Notes: generated by a model from the sequence alone, not told the origin. A stretch of 64,000 bases of DNA from Arthrobacter sp. Soil762 (GCF_001428335.1 NZ_LMSG01000019.1:394757-458756); one strand, 5' to 3'; positions 26,116-35,022 are shown, counted from the stretch's first letter. Translations and numbers: made by a program.

Positions 26116-27541
26116 CGGGGCCTTTCGCGGGGCGCTTGCCTTCCCGGCTGTTCTTCAGTGCCGAGGACAAGGCAGGAAGGTAGTCGCCCACCTGGGCCAG
26201 GATGCCGCCCAGCATCTTGTTCACGCCCTCGCCGCCGTTCAGCACGGTCATCTGCCCCACGTGGGAGAAAGGCTCGGCCGCTGCGGCGATGATGGCCGGC
26301 ATGTTTTCGGCCAGCTGCTGCGAAATGACGGCGTCCTGGTTGGTCCCGAGCGCTTCGGCCCGCGCCTTGATGCCGTCTGCCTCGGCCAGCGCCTTGGCTT
26401 TGATGGCGGATGCCGCGGCATCACCACGGGCCCTGGTGGCAGCGGCTTCGGCCTCGCCGGTGACCTTCGTGGCACCGGCCGCGGCCGCCGCGGCAGTGGC
26501 GTTCGCCTGCGCAGTCAGTTCCGTCCGGCGGGCGTTGGCCTGGGCCTCAAGTTCCGTGCGGCGGGCCAGCGCTTCGGCGGCGCTGATGTCCGCCGCCTTC
26601 TGGCCCTCCGCGTCGGTGCGCTTGGCGTAAGCCTTGGCGTCGGCGGGCTTCCGGACTGTGGTCTGGAGCTTCTGCTCCTCCCGGTCCGCCTCAAGCTTGG
26701 CCACTTCCGTTTCCTGGACGACGACGTGCTGCCGGGCGGTCGCATCCGCCAGCGGTCCCGCCTGGGCGGCCTCGGCCTTGGCCCGCTCGGCGTTCGCCTG
26801 CGCCACCGACTGCCGGATGGCCGAAACGCTCTGCGCGTCCGCGATCATGGCAGCCGCCTCGGCTTCCTTCTCGGCCGCCTCACGGTTCCGCGTGGCCTCC
26901 GCGATCCGGGCCTCCATTTTGACCTGGGCAATGTGGGGCTTGGCGATGTTCTGGATGTACCCCGTGGGGTCCTGCAGGTCCTTGATCTGCAGCGAATCCA
27001 CCACCAGACCCAGCTTCTCCATTTCCACTCCGCTGGCGCTGCGGACCTGGGACCCCAGCTTGTCCCGTTCGCGGATGATCTCTTCCACGGTCATGCTTCC
27101 GATGATGGACCGCAGGTGGCCCTCAAAGACGTTGTAGACCTGGCTTTCCATTTTGGGCTGCTGGCCCAGGAAACGCCTGGCCGCATTTGCGATGAACGGC
27201 GGGGCGTCACCGATTTTGTAAATTACCACGCCTTCCACAATCACCTGGATGCCCTGCGAAGTCACGCAGGAAACCTTTAGCTCCGTTTCATTCAGCGTCA
27301 GGGAAAGCGTGCGGACGGTCTGCAGGCCCGGAAATACCAGGGCGCCCTTTCCGGTGACAATCTTGAAGTCCATTCCGGCCCGGGTTTCCAGGGTTCCGCG
27401 GGTCAGGCCGGAGATGATCAGTGCCTCATTGGGCTCCGCCACTTTCCACATCAGTTTGATGGCCGCCCAGACAAAGCCGACCACCAGTATTGCCCCGATA
27501 ATCGCGGCAAGAAGCGGGAAGAATGCTGACAGATCCGGCAT
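26108..27541 (-). CDS. Flotillin-family SPFH protein
   Basis: The 477-residue product has an N-terminal membrane helix (about 8-30), then an SPFH domain (LIISGLTRGTLETRAGMDF through VEMEKLGLVVDSLQI). A long Ala/Glu/Lys coiled-coil stalk (about 225-390, repeated EAEA and ARRTELEAQ segments) and a C-terminal oligomerisation part follow. Flotillins assemble ring-like scaffolds at ordered membrane patches in bacteria. The adjoining NfeD-like gene is translationally linked, as in FloT-type pairs. The region upstream (27542-27751) has no gene. Confidence 0.92.
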   Translation of the reverse strand: MPDLSAFFPLLAAIIGAILVVGFVWAAIKLMWKVAEPNEALIISGLTRGTLETRAGMDFKIVTGKGALVFPGLQTVRTLSLTLNETELKVSCVTSQGIQVIVEGVVIYKIGDAPPFIANAARRFLGQQPKMESQVYNVFEGHLRSIIGSMTVEEIIRERDKLGSQVRSASGVEMEKLGLVVDSLQIKDLQDPTGYIQNIAKPHIAQVKMEARIAEATRNREAAEKEAEAAAMIADAQSVSAIRQSVAQANAERAKAEAAQAGPLADATARQHVVVQETEVAKLEADREEQKLQTTVRKPADAKAYAKRTDAEGQKAADISAAEALARRTELEAQANARRTELTAQANATAAAAAAGATKVTGEAEAAATRARGDAAASAIKAKALAEADGIKARAEALGTNQDAVISQQLAENMPAIIAAAAEPFSHVGQMTVLNGGEGVNKMLGGILAQVGDYLPALSSALKNSREGKRPAKGPDA

Positions 27542-27751
27542 GACGAGGTCCTTTCGCGTGCGGCACAGGCCTCCCAGGACGGCCCCAATAATGGCAGCTG
27601 CTCAGGCCTTGCCGGTATTGCGTGTCTCCAATCTCGGCCTGCTGGCCAGCTGTTGTAGACAGTCTGGTTGGCGCCCGCCCAAGAGTCCAGAGCGCGGGCT
27701 GTTGCGTGGGGTTTCAACAGGCTGGATCTCGACCGGCCCGATCACCGGTTC

Positions 27752-28606
27752 CTATTTGCCGAGGATCTCGCGGGCAACGCGCTGGGCCTCAATCTCCTCA
27801 GGGGCAACGGTGGTTCCGCGGAGGTATCCGGCGGTGGCCATGATTTGCCGCAGCTCTGCTTGCGTGCGCGGCGTGCTGACTCCGTGGTGGGCCATGGCAT
27901 GGCAATTGGCACAGAGCGGAACCAGATCCGTGAGCGGATCCAGCTGGTAGCCGCCGCCGAGTTGGGCCGCCGGCACCATATGGTGGACGTCGATGAAGTC
28001 CTTGCCGAGCTCGCCGTACGCCAGTTCGAAGGAGAACCCGCAGGCCGCGCACCTGCTGCCGCGGTGCGCGATGCACGCCCGCCGGGCCTCGGGGTCACGC
28101 TCGTAGCGGTTGGCAGTGACACGGACGACGGCGGTCTCGGGGTACGTGCCGGGCACAGGTTGGGTTGGGTCAGATCCTTGTGCCGGTCCGTGAGTGGCCC
28201 AGAGCGCCCGGACCGCGGCTTCGTCGCCGGACTCCAGCGCCATGCCCCCGGTTTCGGCGCTGTCCCACACGACGCCGGGCACCGCTGCGTCGAGGACCGC
28301 AGCAGGCACGTGGTCGCCCAGCGGCAGGAGCGCATCGAACGCCACCTGCACGGTGAACTCAGGCTGGCCCGACGAGGCCGCTTGATCCGGGTGCCCGGGC
28401 TGCCCCGACAGGACAACGCCATGGCCGATCAGGCCGGGGCCGTGCGCTCCCAGCAGGAGCAGCCACACGCCGGTGCCGGGGGCAACGCCCCGGTCCACGC
28501 TCCAGGGCTCCAGGTGCAGCCCTGTCGCGGCGACCTGTTCAGTAACAGCCGGGTAGTTCCAGCGGTTCCAGCCGGCCGGGTCCCAGCCCAGGATGATGTC
28601 GCTCAT
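27752..28606 (-). CDS. HNH endonuclease-domain protein
   Basis: In the 284-residue product the C-terminal third carries an HNH nuclease fold with zinc ligands (RCAACGF), the HNH core (FIDVHHMVPAAQLGG) and PLCANCHAMAHHG. The N-terminal 180 residues form a separate domain of unknown role, with GVWLLLLGAHGPGLIGHGVV. This arrangement occurs in stand-alone actinobacterial HNH proteins, some of which are modification-dependent restriction enzymes; that function is not shown here. No methylase or restriction partner is adjacent; the next gene is ferredoxin. Confidence 0.85.
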   Translation of the reverse strand: MSDIILGWDPAGWNRWNYPAVTEQVAATGLHLEPWSVDRGVAPGTGVWLLLLGAHGPGLIGHGVVLSGQPGHPDQAASSGQPEFTVQVAFDALLPLGDHVPAAVLDAAVPGVVWDSAETGGMALESGDEAAVRALWATHGPAQGSDPTQPVPGTYPETAVVRVTANRYERDPEARRACIAHRGSRCAACGFSFELAYGELGKDFIDVHHMVPAAQLGGGYQLDPLTDLVPLCANCHAMAHHGVSTPRTQAELRQIMATAGYLRGTTVAPEEIEAQRVAREILGK

Positions 28607-28624
28607 GGGGCCATTGTTGCAGCC

Positions 28625-28954
28625 TCACCCGCGGACAACCGCGACCACCGGCTCGGTGGCCACCACCGGATGGTCGCGGCCCAGGTTCCCGAGGCCGGCG
28701 GCTCCTTGCGGGGATCCCAGGTCCTCGAAGAAATCCACGTTGGCCCGGACATAGTCGGCCCATTCATCCGGGACGTCGTCCGAATAATAGATTGCCTCCA
28801 CGGGGCACACCGGATCGCATGCCCCGCAGTCCACGCACTCGGACGGATGGATGTAGAGCGAGCGTTCGCCTTCGTAGATGCAGTCCACCGGGCATTCCTC
28901 GATGCACGCCTTGTCCTTCACATCCACGCACGGTTGCGCGATCACGTACGTCAC
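28625..28954 (-). CDS. fdxA: 7Fe-type ferredoxin
   Basis: The 109-residue product begins MTYVIAQPCVDVKDKACIEE and has two cluster-binding cysteine sets (CIEECPVDC and CVDCGACDPVC). This is the actinobacterial FdxA pattern carrying one [3Fe-4S] and one [4Fe-4S] cluster. The C-terminal tail EWADYVRANVDFFEDLGSP is typical. It carries electrons to redox enzymes such as cytochromes P450 or nitrogen and sulfur reductases. The HNH gene follows after 18 bases. The 270 bases upstream hold no recognisable gene. Confidence 0.95.
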   Translation of the reverse strand: MTYVIAQPCVDVKDKACIEECPVDCIYEGERSLYIHPSECVDCGACDPVCPVEAIYYSDDVPDEWADYVRANVDFFEDLGSPQGAAGLGNLGRDHPVVATEPVVAVVRG

Positions 28955-29188
28955 GGCTGGCTACACGCCGGTGTAGACGGTCTTGCCCCACGTGAAGAAG
29001 TCCAGCGCGGATCTGCCCTGCTCTCGGAACGTGTTTGTAGAGGAGTCTTTTACCCTGCCGAATGGCACGTTCACGGCGTTCGACGGCGGTGCGCACCACC
29101 GCCTGGTTCTGCTCAAATTGCTGCCTGCTAGCGGTCAGCGATTCATCTTATATGAGGTGAAGGTTTTTACAGGAGTGTTGTCTGGGCG

Positions 29189-29215
29189 GGTGGGCGGCGG
29201 TCTCAGCCGCCCACC
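29189..29215 (-). terminator. Hairpin after the small peptide gene
   Basis: A perfect ten-base stem (GGTGGGCGGC with GCCGCCCACC) and seven-base loop lies 11 bases past the stop of the small minus-strand peptide gene. This supports that gene as a real transcript. Confidence 0.65.
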
Positions 29216-29225
29216 GCACCTGGAG

Positions 29226-29312
29226 CTAGCCGAGCTTGCGCATGGGGTCGGGCCAGTTGCCCACTGTCGAGATGACGTGGGAGCGGTTGATAACAGCGCT
29301 GTAGATGGACAT
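29226..29312 (-). CDS. Probable 28-residue peptide
   Basis: This short frame starts at ATG 29312 after a good ribosome site (CAGGAGA, six to seven bases away). It encodes MSIYSAVINRSHV, then ISTVGNWPDPMRKLG, and stops 11 bases before a perfect hairpin. It lies 89 bases downstream of the secreted Pro-rich gene on the same strand and may be cotranscribed. The peptide is neither strongly hydrophobic nor highly charged. I recognise no family. Confidence 0.5.
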   Translation of the reverse strand: MSIYSAVINRSHVISTVGNWPDPMRKLG

Positions 29313-29401
29313 GACAGATTCTCCTGACTGAACGTGGTGTCCGCGCGCCGGTGGTGCGCGGGTGGTCATGGTCTGCCGCGAAAAGGGCAGAGATGACCTG
29401 T

Positions 29402-30292
29402 TCAGTCGGGTGAGCAGCCGGGGTCGAAGGAAGGACCGGCCGGCAGCGTCACGGCGCCGGACAGATGTGGTCCACTGTTGGCTGTGGGGAGGGACGGCCA
29501 GGACCCGCCAAGGTCAGCCGCACCCTCGGAGCCTCCGACTGACCCGGAACTGGCCGTCCCGGCGCCATTTGCTAAGGCAGGGGGAGTCCGCGGGTCAGGG
29601 TTCTGCGGCCCGTTTTCGGGGCCGGTAGGGCTTGCCGATGCCTCTGGCGGAGAGGCCAAGCCTGACCGGTCCTGGGCCGGGCCGAAGCCGAACCTCGGGG
29701 TGTTGGTGGCCGCCAGGCTAACAGGGCGTGCCGGTGCCGGGCTAACGCTCGCAATGCTGCCCTTCGCAGCCGCGCTCGACGCCGGGAGGCTGGGTGCCGC
29801 CGTCGGCAGGGGGCCGGGTGCCGTCGTCGTACGCGGCAGGCCAGGCAGCGGGGCGATGCCAGGCGCGGGCAGGAGCGGCGGCAACTGCTCAGGCAGCGGC
29901 AGGACATCGGGGAGGGGAAGCGGGAGGGGCGCCTGTACCAGCGGCAGATCGGGAAGCCCGGGCACCAAAGCAGTGGCAGTATCAACAGTGCCGGTGACCG
30001 CCGGCAGCGCAGGGGCAGCCAACGCGTTTGCGGCGGCCGCGGCCGAATCCGCCAGGGACGTTGCGGTTGCCAGTGCAGTTCCGCTTGAGCTCACCACGGC
30101 GGGATGCGCCGGTACAGGAAGCGGTTTCGCAAGTGCCGCGGAAGCCGGCTTCAGGAGGTCTCCGGCATCCGGGACGGGGCTGGACGCGGTGGCTGTTCCG
30201 GCTCCCCAGACGAGCCACGCCAGCGCGACCAGGAGGGCCAACAAGACAGGCCGGGACGCGGAGCGGCAACGAGCCCGCAGTATCGCCCCCAT
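29402..30292 (-). CDS. Secreted Pro/Ala-rich protein with FDPGCSPD tail
   Basis: The chosen ATG at 30292 (296 residues, GAGGGGGGAA upstream) gives a classical Sec signal: a basic start (MGAILRARCRSASRP), a hydrophobic core (VLLALLVALAWLVWGAG) and a cleavage region TATA-SS. The mature part is low-complexity Pro, Ala, Leu and Ser, suggesting an extended surface or secreted stalk. The end SFDPGCSPD nearly equals the SFDPGSSPD end of the protein at 44241-45134, so the two are distant paralogs or share a C-terminal sorting or interaction signal. Function unknown. Confidence 0.75.
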   Translation of the reverse strand: MGAILRARCRSASRPVLLALLVALAWLVWGAGTATASSPVPDAGDLLKPASAALAKPLPVPAHPAVVSSSGTALATATSLADSAAAAANALAAPALPAVTGTVDTATALVPGLPDLPLVQAPLPLPLPDVLPLPEQLPPLLPAPGIAPLPGLPRTTTAPGPLPTAAPSLPASSAAAKGSIASVSPAPARPVSLAATNTPRFGFGPAQDRSGLASPPEASASPTGPENGPQNPDPRTPPALANGAGTASSGSVGGSEGAADLGGSWPSLPTANSGPHLSGAVTLPAGPSFDPGCSPD

Positions 30293-30375
30293 CCGATTCC
30301 CCCCTCGCCGATTAGCGTACGCTCGGCCCCGGCCGCCGTCCAGCATTAGTTTTCACCGCCGTCGCGCACCAAGAA

Positions 30376-30415
30376 GCCGGTGCAGCTGTTCGCGGAACGC
30401 GGCAACTGCACCGGC
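30376..30415 (-). terminator. Hairpin after the DUF4383 gene
   Basis: Perfect ten-base arms (GCCGGTGCAG and CTGCACCGGC) enclose a 20-base loop, 75 bases past the DUF4383 stop and before the secreted Pro-rich gene. Probable terminator; no T-run. Confidence 0.5.
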
Positions 30416-30490
30416 GAGTAGGACGAAAATTCAGAACTTATTGATCATTTCTCATTCGCGGCTCCCGTATCCCGGCTTGTCATTTCCGGG

Positions 30491-30949
30491 CTATTTCCTC
30501 TCGCCGGACATGTTCCTGGAGAACAGCCAGCCAGCAGCTATCATCGCTACGCCCAGCACCAGGTGGGTCCAGTTGTCAGCCATGTTGAACGACAGGAAGT
30601 TGGCCGCCGAGTCAACGCCGACACTGAGCCCGAAAATGCTGAGGATGATGTACAGCGCGCCTGCTCCGATGAGGAAGTTCCGTGCGCCATGTTCGGTCCG
30701 GGACATCGCCCAGCCCGTTGCGCCGATGGCCAGCTGCACAATATTGAGCAGCATGGACACCTGGAACAGCCCAAGGAACATGGCATGGGAATCAGGTCCC
30801 AGGAACATCAATTCGCTGTACTGGGTGGTGACGCCGGGGATAAAGCCCAGGGCACCCACCACCAACAACAGGATACCTACTCCCATGCCGGCATTCTGGA
30901 CGTCTGCGCGCCCAAAATGAACGTGTGCATGTGGGGATGCGGTAGTCAT
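30491..30949 (-). CDS. DUF4383 membrane protein
   Basis: The 152-residue product has four hydrophobic helices (from GVGILLLVVGALGFIPGV to HLVLGVAMIAAGWLFS). Polar loops between them carry GPDSHAMFLGLFQVS and FNMADNW, the pattern of the actinobacterial DUF4383 family. It sits in the cytoplasmic membrane; the function is unknown. The ATG at 30949 gives a short soluble N-terminus rich in His and Thr; another ATG lies five codons upstream. Confidence 0.88.
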   Translation of the reverse strand: MTTASPHAHVHFGRADVQNAGMGVGILLLVVGALGFIPGVTTQYSELMFLGPDSHAMFLGLFQVSMLLNIVQLAIGATGWAMSRTEHGARNFLIGAGALYIILSIFGLSVGVDSAANFLSFNMADNWTHLVLGVAMIAAGWLFSRNMSGERK

Positions 30950-31090
30950 TTTTTCTGCCTCCAACCACTGATTGCGGACATTCCAATTTTACGGCGGACC
31001 CGCGGAAAAAGCGCCGAATCAGGCCCGGATGGGGACATCTGCCCAGCGACATGAGCGACCCGGACGAGGCGCCCCGACAGGCAGTGCAAC

Positions 31091-31186
31091 ATGGTGTGTT
31101 CGCGGGAGCCGGGCTGGATGGCCTGCGCCCACCTCCGCACCCGTCGCGGGTTCGCGTTCAGCGAGGCGGACTACGAACTCTGGTGA
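31091..31186 (+). CDS. Possible 31-residue protein
   Basis: This frame encodes MVCSREPGWMACAHLRT, then RRGFAFSEADYELW and a stop. Nearly all codons end in G or C as in neighbouring genes, and the peptide has Cys, Trp and aromatic residues unlikely in random GC-rich sequence. A weak AGGCAG lies upstream. It lies between the divergent DUF4383 and DUF6350 genes. I recognise no family, and it could be a relic. Confidence 0.35.
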   Translation: MVCSREPGWMACAHLRTRRGFAFSEADYELW

Positions 31187-31258
31187 GGCGCGTCTCGCAG
31201 GGAGAATGAGCCTGTCGAAGCCCGGTCCGAAGCCCCGGCCGTGACACCATGGGACACG

Positions 31259-32575
31259 ATGAAACTGCGCGCTGATCAGACCGGAGACCGAGGCCTTCCC
31301 ATGCCCTTGTGGCTGCAGGGAGGCCTCGAAACGGCGCAGGCTGCCATCATCTCCGCGCTCCTGGCGGTGGTTCCCATTGTGGCCGTGTGGGCCACTGCGG
31401 GCTTCGAGAACACCGCTTTTGATTCCCTGGCCCGACTCGCCGGGCAGGGCTGGCTGCTGATTCACGGGGTGCCGCTGCAGCTCGCCGTGGTCTCCGGCGA
31501 GGCTGGTGCGGCCGGCCGTCCAGGCTCCGGCCTGCTGACCCTGGTGCCCCTCGGCCTGACCCTGATCCCGTTTTTGCTCGCCTGGCGTGCGGGGCGGCGC
31601 CTGGCCCGGGCCTCCTATACGGACCAGCTGTGGCAGGCGCTGCTCGGGTCCTGGGTGGTCTACTCGGCGTTCGGCGCTGCCACCGGCTTTGTGTGCCGCA
31701 CGGCCGACGTCGTCATTAACATCTGGTTGGCAATGCTCATCCCGCTCGTCCCGTTCGCCCTCGGCATGGTGATCGGCGCCCGCCGCGAGGCAGGCTCATG
31801 GAGCCGGCTGATCGGCGTCGACGCCGTCGACTGGATCTCGCGCACCAGCCAGCATTCCCGCTGGGCCGGCTCCTATTTTGGCTCCGCGGCGAAGGCGGGC
31901 TGTGTGGCTCTTCTGGCGGCCTTTGCGCTCGCAGGTGTGCTCCTGGCCGTGGACTTCTTTATCCACTGGAACCTGGTGATTGCTGTCTATGAAGCGCTCG
32001 ACGCCGGCGCGGTAGGGGGTGCCGCCCTCACCATCGCGCAGCTTGGGTATCTGCCCAACCTTGTGGTTTTTGCGCTGGCCTGGGTCTCGGGTTCGGGCTT
32101 CGCCCTGGGCGTGGGCTCGCAGGTGGGGCCGCTGGGCACCGCCACTGGGCCGCTGCCGTCCATTCCGGTCTTCGCCGCTATCCCGTCGGGTCCGCTGGAC
32201 TACGGGTTCGTGGCGCTGGTGCTGCCCGTTCTGGCGGGGATCCTGGCCGGCTGGTGGTTCCTGCGCGAAGGCGAAAACCACTTCGACGAGTGGCTCTCCA
32301 TCAAGATTGACGCGCGCTGGTTCACGGCCACGGTGTCCACCCTTGCCCTCGGAGCGCTGGTCGGCGGTGTGTCCGGGCTGCTGGCCGCGGGCCTGGCCTG
32401 GCTGGCCCGCGGCTCCGCCGGGCTGGGCCGCCTCACGGCCATCGGACCCGACCCCTTGTGGATGGGACTCTGGATTGCCGCGGAGGTGGGCATCGGCGTC
32501 GTGATCGGTTACGCGGCCGGACCGTGGCTGGAACGCCAGCAGCACGTGGATGAGGAAGCGGAACTGGCCCGCTGA
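31259..32575 (+). CDS. DUF6350 multi-pass membrane protein
   Basis: The 438-residue product (ATG at 31259; GTG at 31241 adds six residues) has about nine to ten membrane helices, including AAIISALLAVVPIVAVWA and VALVLPVLAGILAGWWFL. It matches actinobacterial DUF6350 proteins, regularly found directly before purN and purH, as here. No catalytic motif is visible. It is convergent with the small membrane protein at 32618. Confidence 0.85.
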   Translation: MKLRADQTGDRGLPMPLWLQGGLETAQAAIISALLAVVPIVAVWATAGFENTAFDSLARLAGQGWLLIHGVPLQLAVVSGEAGAAGRPGSGLLTLVPLGLTLIPFLLAWRAGRRLARASYTDQLWQALLGSWVVYSAFGAATGFVCRTADVVINIWLAMLIPLVPFALGMVIGARREAGSWSRLIGVDAVDWISRTSQHSRWAGSYFGSAAKAGCVALLAAFALAGVLLAVDFFIHWNLVIAVYEALDAGAVGGAALTIAQLGYLPNLVVFALAWVSGSGFALGVGSQVGPLGTATGPLPSIPVFAAIPSGPLDYGFVALVLPVLAGILAGWWFLREGENHFDEWLSIKIDARWFTATVSTLALGALVGGVSGLLAAGLAWLARGSAGLGRLTAIGPDPLWMGLWIAAEVGIGVVIGYAAGPWLERQQHVDEEAELAR

Positions 32576-32617
32576 CTTTCGTGGCGGCTGCTGGTGTGGC
32601 TGCCAGTGGTGTGGCTG

Positions 32618-33046
32618 CTACCGGAGACCCGGCAGCGAGCTTTCCAGCTGGACCCGGCAATTGGAGAGCGCCTGGTCGGTAAGGGCCTCGCGTGAGCAAG
32701 TCTGGAAGTCCTGGACCTGGCGGAAAAACAACGCCGTGGCCAGGATGACCAGCAGCATGATCAGCGATACCACCAGCCCCGAGATGGTGCCGAACAGGAC
32801 CAGCTTGGACTCCTTGAGCCTGGCCGACCTGACCAGCAGAAGGACACCCAGCACAAAGCTCGCCGCGGTCAGGATGCCGGTGAGCCAGAGGTAGCTGACG
32901 TCGAGCTGGTAGACGAAGAAGGCGCCCAGCACGGTGACAATGAAGATCCGGAACAGGTTGCGGGTTTTGGTGAGCGAGTCCTTGGCGGCGTCGCTGAGCG
33001 GCTGTTTGGTCCGTTGCTGGCCAGCCGGTTCCGGGGTGTTGTTCAT
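32618..33046 (-). CDS. Hypothetical three-helix membrane protein
   Basis: The 142-residue product has a hydrophilic N-terminus and three hydrophobic helices (FRIFIVTVLGAFFVYQL, WLTGILTAASFVLGVLLLV and LVSLIMLLVILATALFF). A short tail with two Cys (QTCSREALTDQALSNCRVQL) follows, possibly a disulfide outside the cell. I do not know its function. It is divergent from purN with 39 bases between the starts, so the promoters overlap. Confidence 0.75.
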   Translation of the reverse strand: MNNTPEPAGQQRTKQPLSDAAKDSLTKTRNLFRIFIVTVLGAFFVYQLDVSYLWLTGILTAASFVLGVLLLVRSARLKESKLVLFGTISGLVVSLIMLLVILATALFFRQVQDFQTCSREALTDQALSNCRVQLESSLPGLR

Positions 33047-33085
33047 GTTTTCCAGCCTACGCGAGCGTGCCCATAAGCTAGACCC

Positions 33086-33649
33086 ATGCGCATCGTAGTC
33101 CTCGTTTCCGGTACCGGGTCCAATCTCCAGTCAGTCATCGACGCCGTCAAGGCAGGGGAGCTGGACGTGGAAATCGCCGCGGTGGGTGCCGACCGGGAGG
33201 GGACCTACGGCGTCGAACGATCCTCCGAAGCCGGGCTGGAGACGTTTGTGGTCAACTTCAATTCCTTCCCCACCCGCGACGAATGGGATGCCGCACTGAC
33301 CGCCCGCGTGGCGTCCTACGCCCCGGACGTGGTGGTCTCCTCCGGCTTTATGCGCATCGTCAGCGCCGACTTCATCGCTGCGTTCCACGGCAAGTACCTC
33401 AACACCCACCCGGCCCTGCTGCCTGCGTTCCCCGGCGCCCACGGAGTGCGCGATGCGATGGCCTACGGCGTGAAGGTCACCGGCTGCACGGTGCACTGGG
33501 CGGACGCCGGGGTGGACACCGGGCCCATCATCGCCCAGGAAGCCGTCACGGTTGAACCGGGGGAGACCGAGGAATCGCTGCACGAACGCATCAAGGTGGT
33601 GGAGCGCCGCCTCCTGGTCAACACCCTGGCCGCCCTCGCCGCCGCCTGA
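33086..33649 (+). CDS. purN: Phosphoribosylglycinamide formyltransferase
   Basis: The 187-residue product starts MRIVVLVSGTGSNLQSVID. It has the formyltransferase active site (NTHPALLPAFPGAHG with its Asn-His pair, and DAGVDTGPIIAQ with the catalytic Asp). It transfers a formyl group from 10-formyl-THF to GAR in step three of purine synthesis. Length is normal. purH follows on the same strand, with a transporter in opposite orientation between them. Confidence 0.96.
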   Translation: MRIVVLVSGTGSNLQSVIDAVKAGELDVEIAAVGADREGTYGVERSSEAGLETFVVNFNSFPTRDEWDAALTARVASYAPDVVVSSGFMRIVSADFIAAFHGKYLNTHPALLPAFPGAHGVRDAMAYGVKVTGCTVHWADAGVDTGPIIAQEAVTVEPGETEESLHERIKVVERRLLVNTLAALAAA

Positions 33650-33669
33650 TTTTCCGGCGGCTCCGGGGG

Positions 33670-35022
33670 CTACTCGAGGCGGCGCTGCTTGGTCTCCGGG
33701 GAGAAGAACGCCATCCACAGGACGGCCACCAGCACCAGCCCGCCGGCCAGGGCGAAGGACGTGGCCAGGCCGAGCTCGGGCCAGAAGTAGTTCGCAAATA
33801 TCAGGGGCCCAAAACCAGCCCCCAGCCGCGAAAATGTTGACGCCCAGCCGAAACCCGTGCCGCGGAGCTCGGTGGGGTACAGCTCAGACACGTACGCGTA
33901 GAGCACCGGAATCGCTATCTGCACCACAAAGCCGAATACCAGGAGCCAGAACACGGCTGCCGTGGGGATGTCCACCACAATCGCCACGATCACCAGGGTC
34001 AGGGCGGACAGCGGGCCGGTGATGGCCAGGATCCATTTGCGGCCCACACGCTCCACCAGCAGCGCGGCAACACCCACACCCAAGAGCCCAACAGCCGCCA
34101 TGGAAGCCGTGGTGACAAACGCCTTGTATTCGGCGAAGCCCGCGCCGATCAGGATCCGTGGCATCCACGTCAGGGACAGGTAGTAGACCAGCAGGATGCT
34201 GAAGAACAGGGCCCAGGCCGTGGCCGTGATCTTCCAGTTGAACTGCCACACCAGCCTCAGCTGATGCCAGGCGCTGCCGGCGGAGAGCCGCGGAACTTCC
34301 TGCGCGTCGGGCAGGCTGTAGGCGCGGGGTTCGGCGCCGGTGGCAACCACGAGGTCGTCGATGACCTTGGCGGCTTCCTCGCGGCGGCCCTTGCGGATGA
34401 GGAACAGCGGAGACTCCGGAACGCTGCGCCGGACCCAGAACACCAGGAGCGCAGGCAGCACCATCACCAGCATGGTCAGCCGCCAGTCGCCGAACACCGC
34501 CACGAGGCCGGCGGACACAAAACCGGCAAGGGCCGCGCCCACCGGCCACCAGCCGTCCATCGCGGTGAGGACCTTCCCGCGCTGCTTGCGGGGTGTGAAC
34601 TCACCCACCAGCGCATAGTCCACGGGAATGCAGCCGCCCAGACCGAAGCCGGCCATAAAGCGGAACACGCAGAACCAGATGAAGTCGGGGGAGAAGGCGC
34701 CCAGGACCGTGAAGAGCGAGAAGATCAGCAGCGTGGCCGTAAACGCCTTCTTCCTCCCGATCGTGTCCGCGATGGTTCCCCACACAAACGCGCCCAGGGC
34801 CATGCCGATCAGGTTGGACGTACCCACCCAGGCCACTTCGCCGGGAGCCAGGGCCCAGTGCGTCGAGAGCAGCGGGATGAGGATGCCGTTAAGCGTCACG
34901 TCCCAGGCATCGAACATAAAGCCGAGGCCGCCGATCACGAAGATCCTGCCCTGGACTTTCCAACGCCAGGGCAGTTCCTGGACCACCTGTTCGCCGCTGG
35001 GCACAGTGGTGTAAGTATTCAT
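33670..35022 (-). CDS. MFS transporter, NiaP/SV2-like metabolite:proton symporter
   Basis: The 450-residue, 12-helix permease has MFS loop motifs (GTIADTIGRKKAF between helices 2 and 3; GEFTPRKQRGKV after helix 5) and the helix-4/5 stretch GFGLGGCIPVDYALVGEF. The last resembles NiaP and related sugar or aromatic-acid porters. ATG at 35022 has AGGAGG upstream. It is transcribed against purN and purH and separates them, suggesting insertion into an older purN-purH pair. Substrate unknown. Confidence 0.85.
   Translation of the reverse strand: MNTYTTVPSGEQVVQELPWRWKVQGRIFVIGGLGFMFDAWDVTLNGILIPLLSTHWALAPGEVAWVGTSNLIGMALGAFVWGTIADTIGRKKAFTATLLIFSLFTVLGAFSPDFIWFCVFRFMAGFGLGGCIPVDYALVGEFTPRKQRGKVLTAMDGWWPVGAALAGFVSAGLVAVFGDWRLTMLVMVLPALLVFWVRRSVPESPLFLIRKGRREEAAKVIDDLVVATGAEPRAYSLPDAQEVPRLSAGSAWHQLRLVWQFNWKITATAWALFFSILLVYYLSLTWMPRILIGAGFAEYKAFVTTASMAAVGLLGVGVAALLVERVGRKWILAITGPLSALTLVIVAIVVDIPTAAVFWLLVFGFVVQIAIPVLYAYVSELYPTELRGTGFGWASTFSRLGAGFGPLIFANYFWPELGLATSFALAGGLVLVAVLWMAFFSPETKQRRLE

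Noticed and set aside
27711-27735. Third copy of the GAGCCTGTCGAA-type repeat (TTTCAACAGGCTGGAT)
   Set aside because: Only loosely similar; too many mismatches to count as the same element.
28983-29327. Possible 114-residue plus-strand protein upstream of fdxA
   Set aside because: No ribosome site or family resemblance; it overlaps the fdxA promoter region and the better supported minus-strand peptide gene and hairpin.
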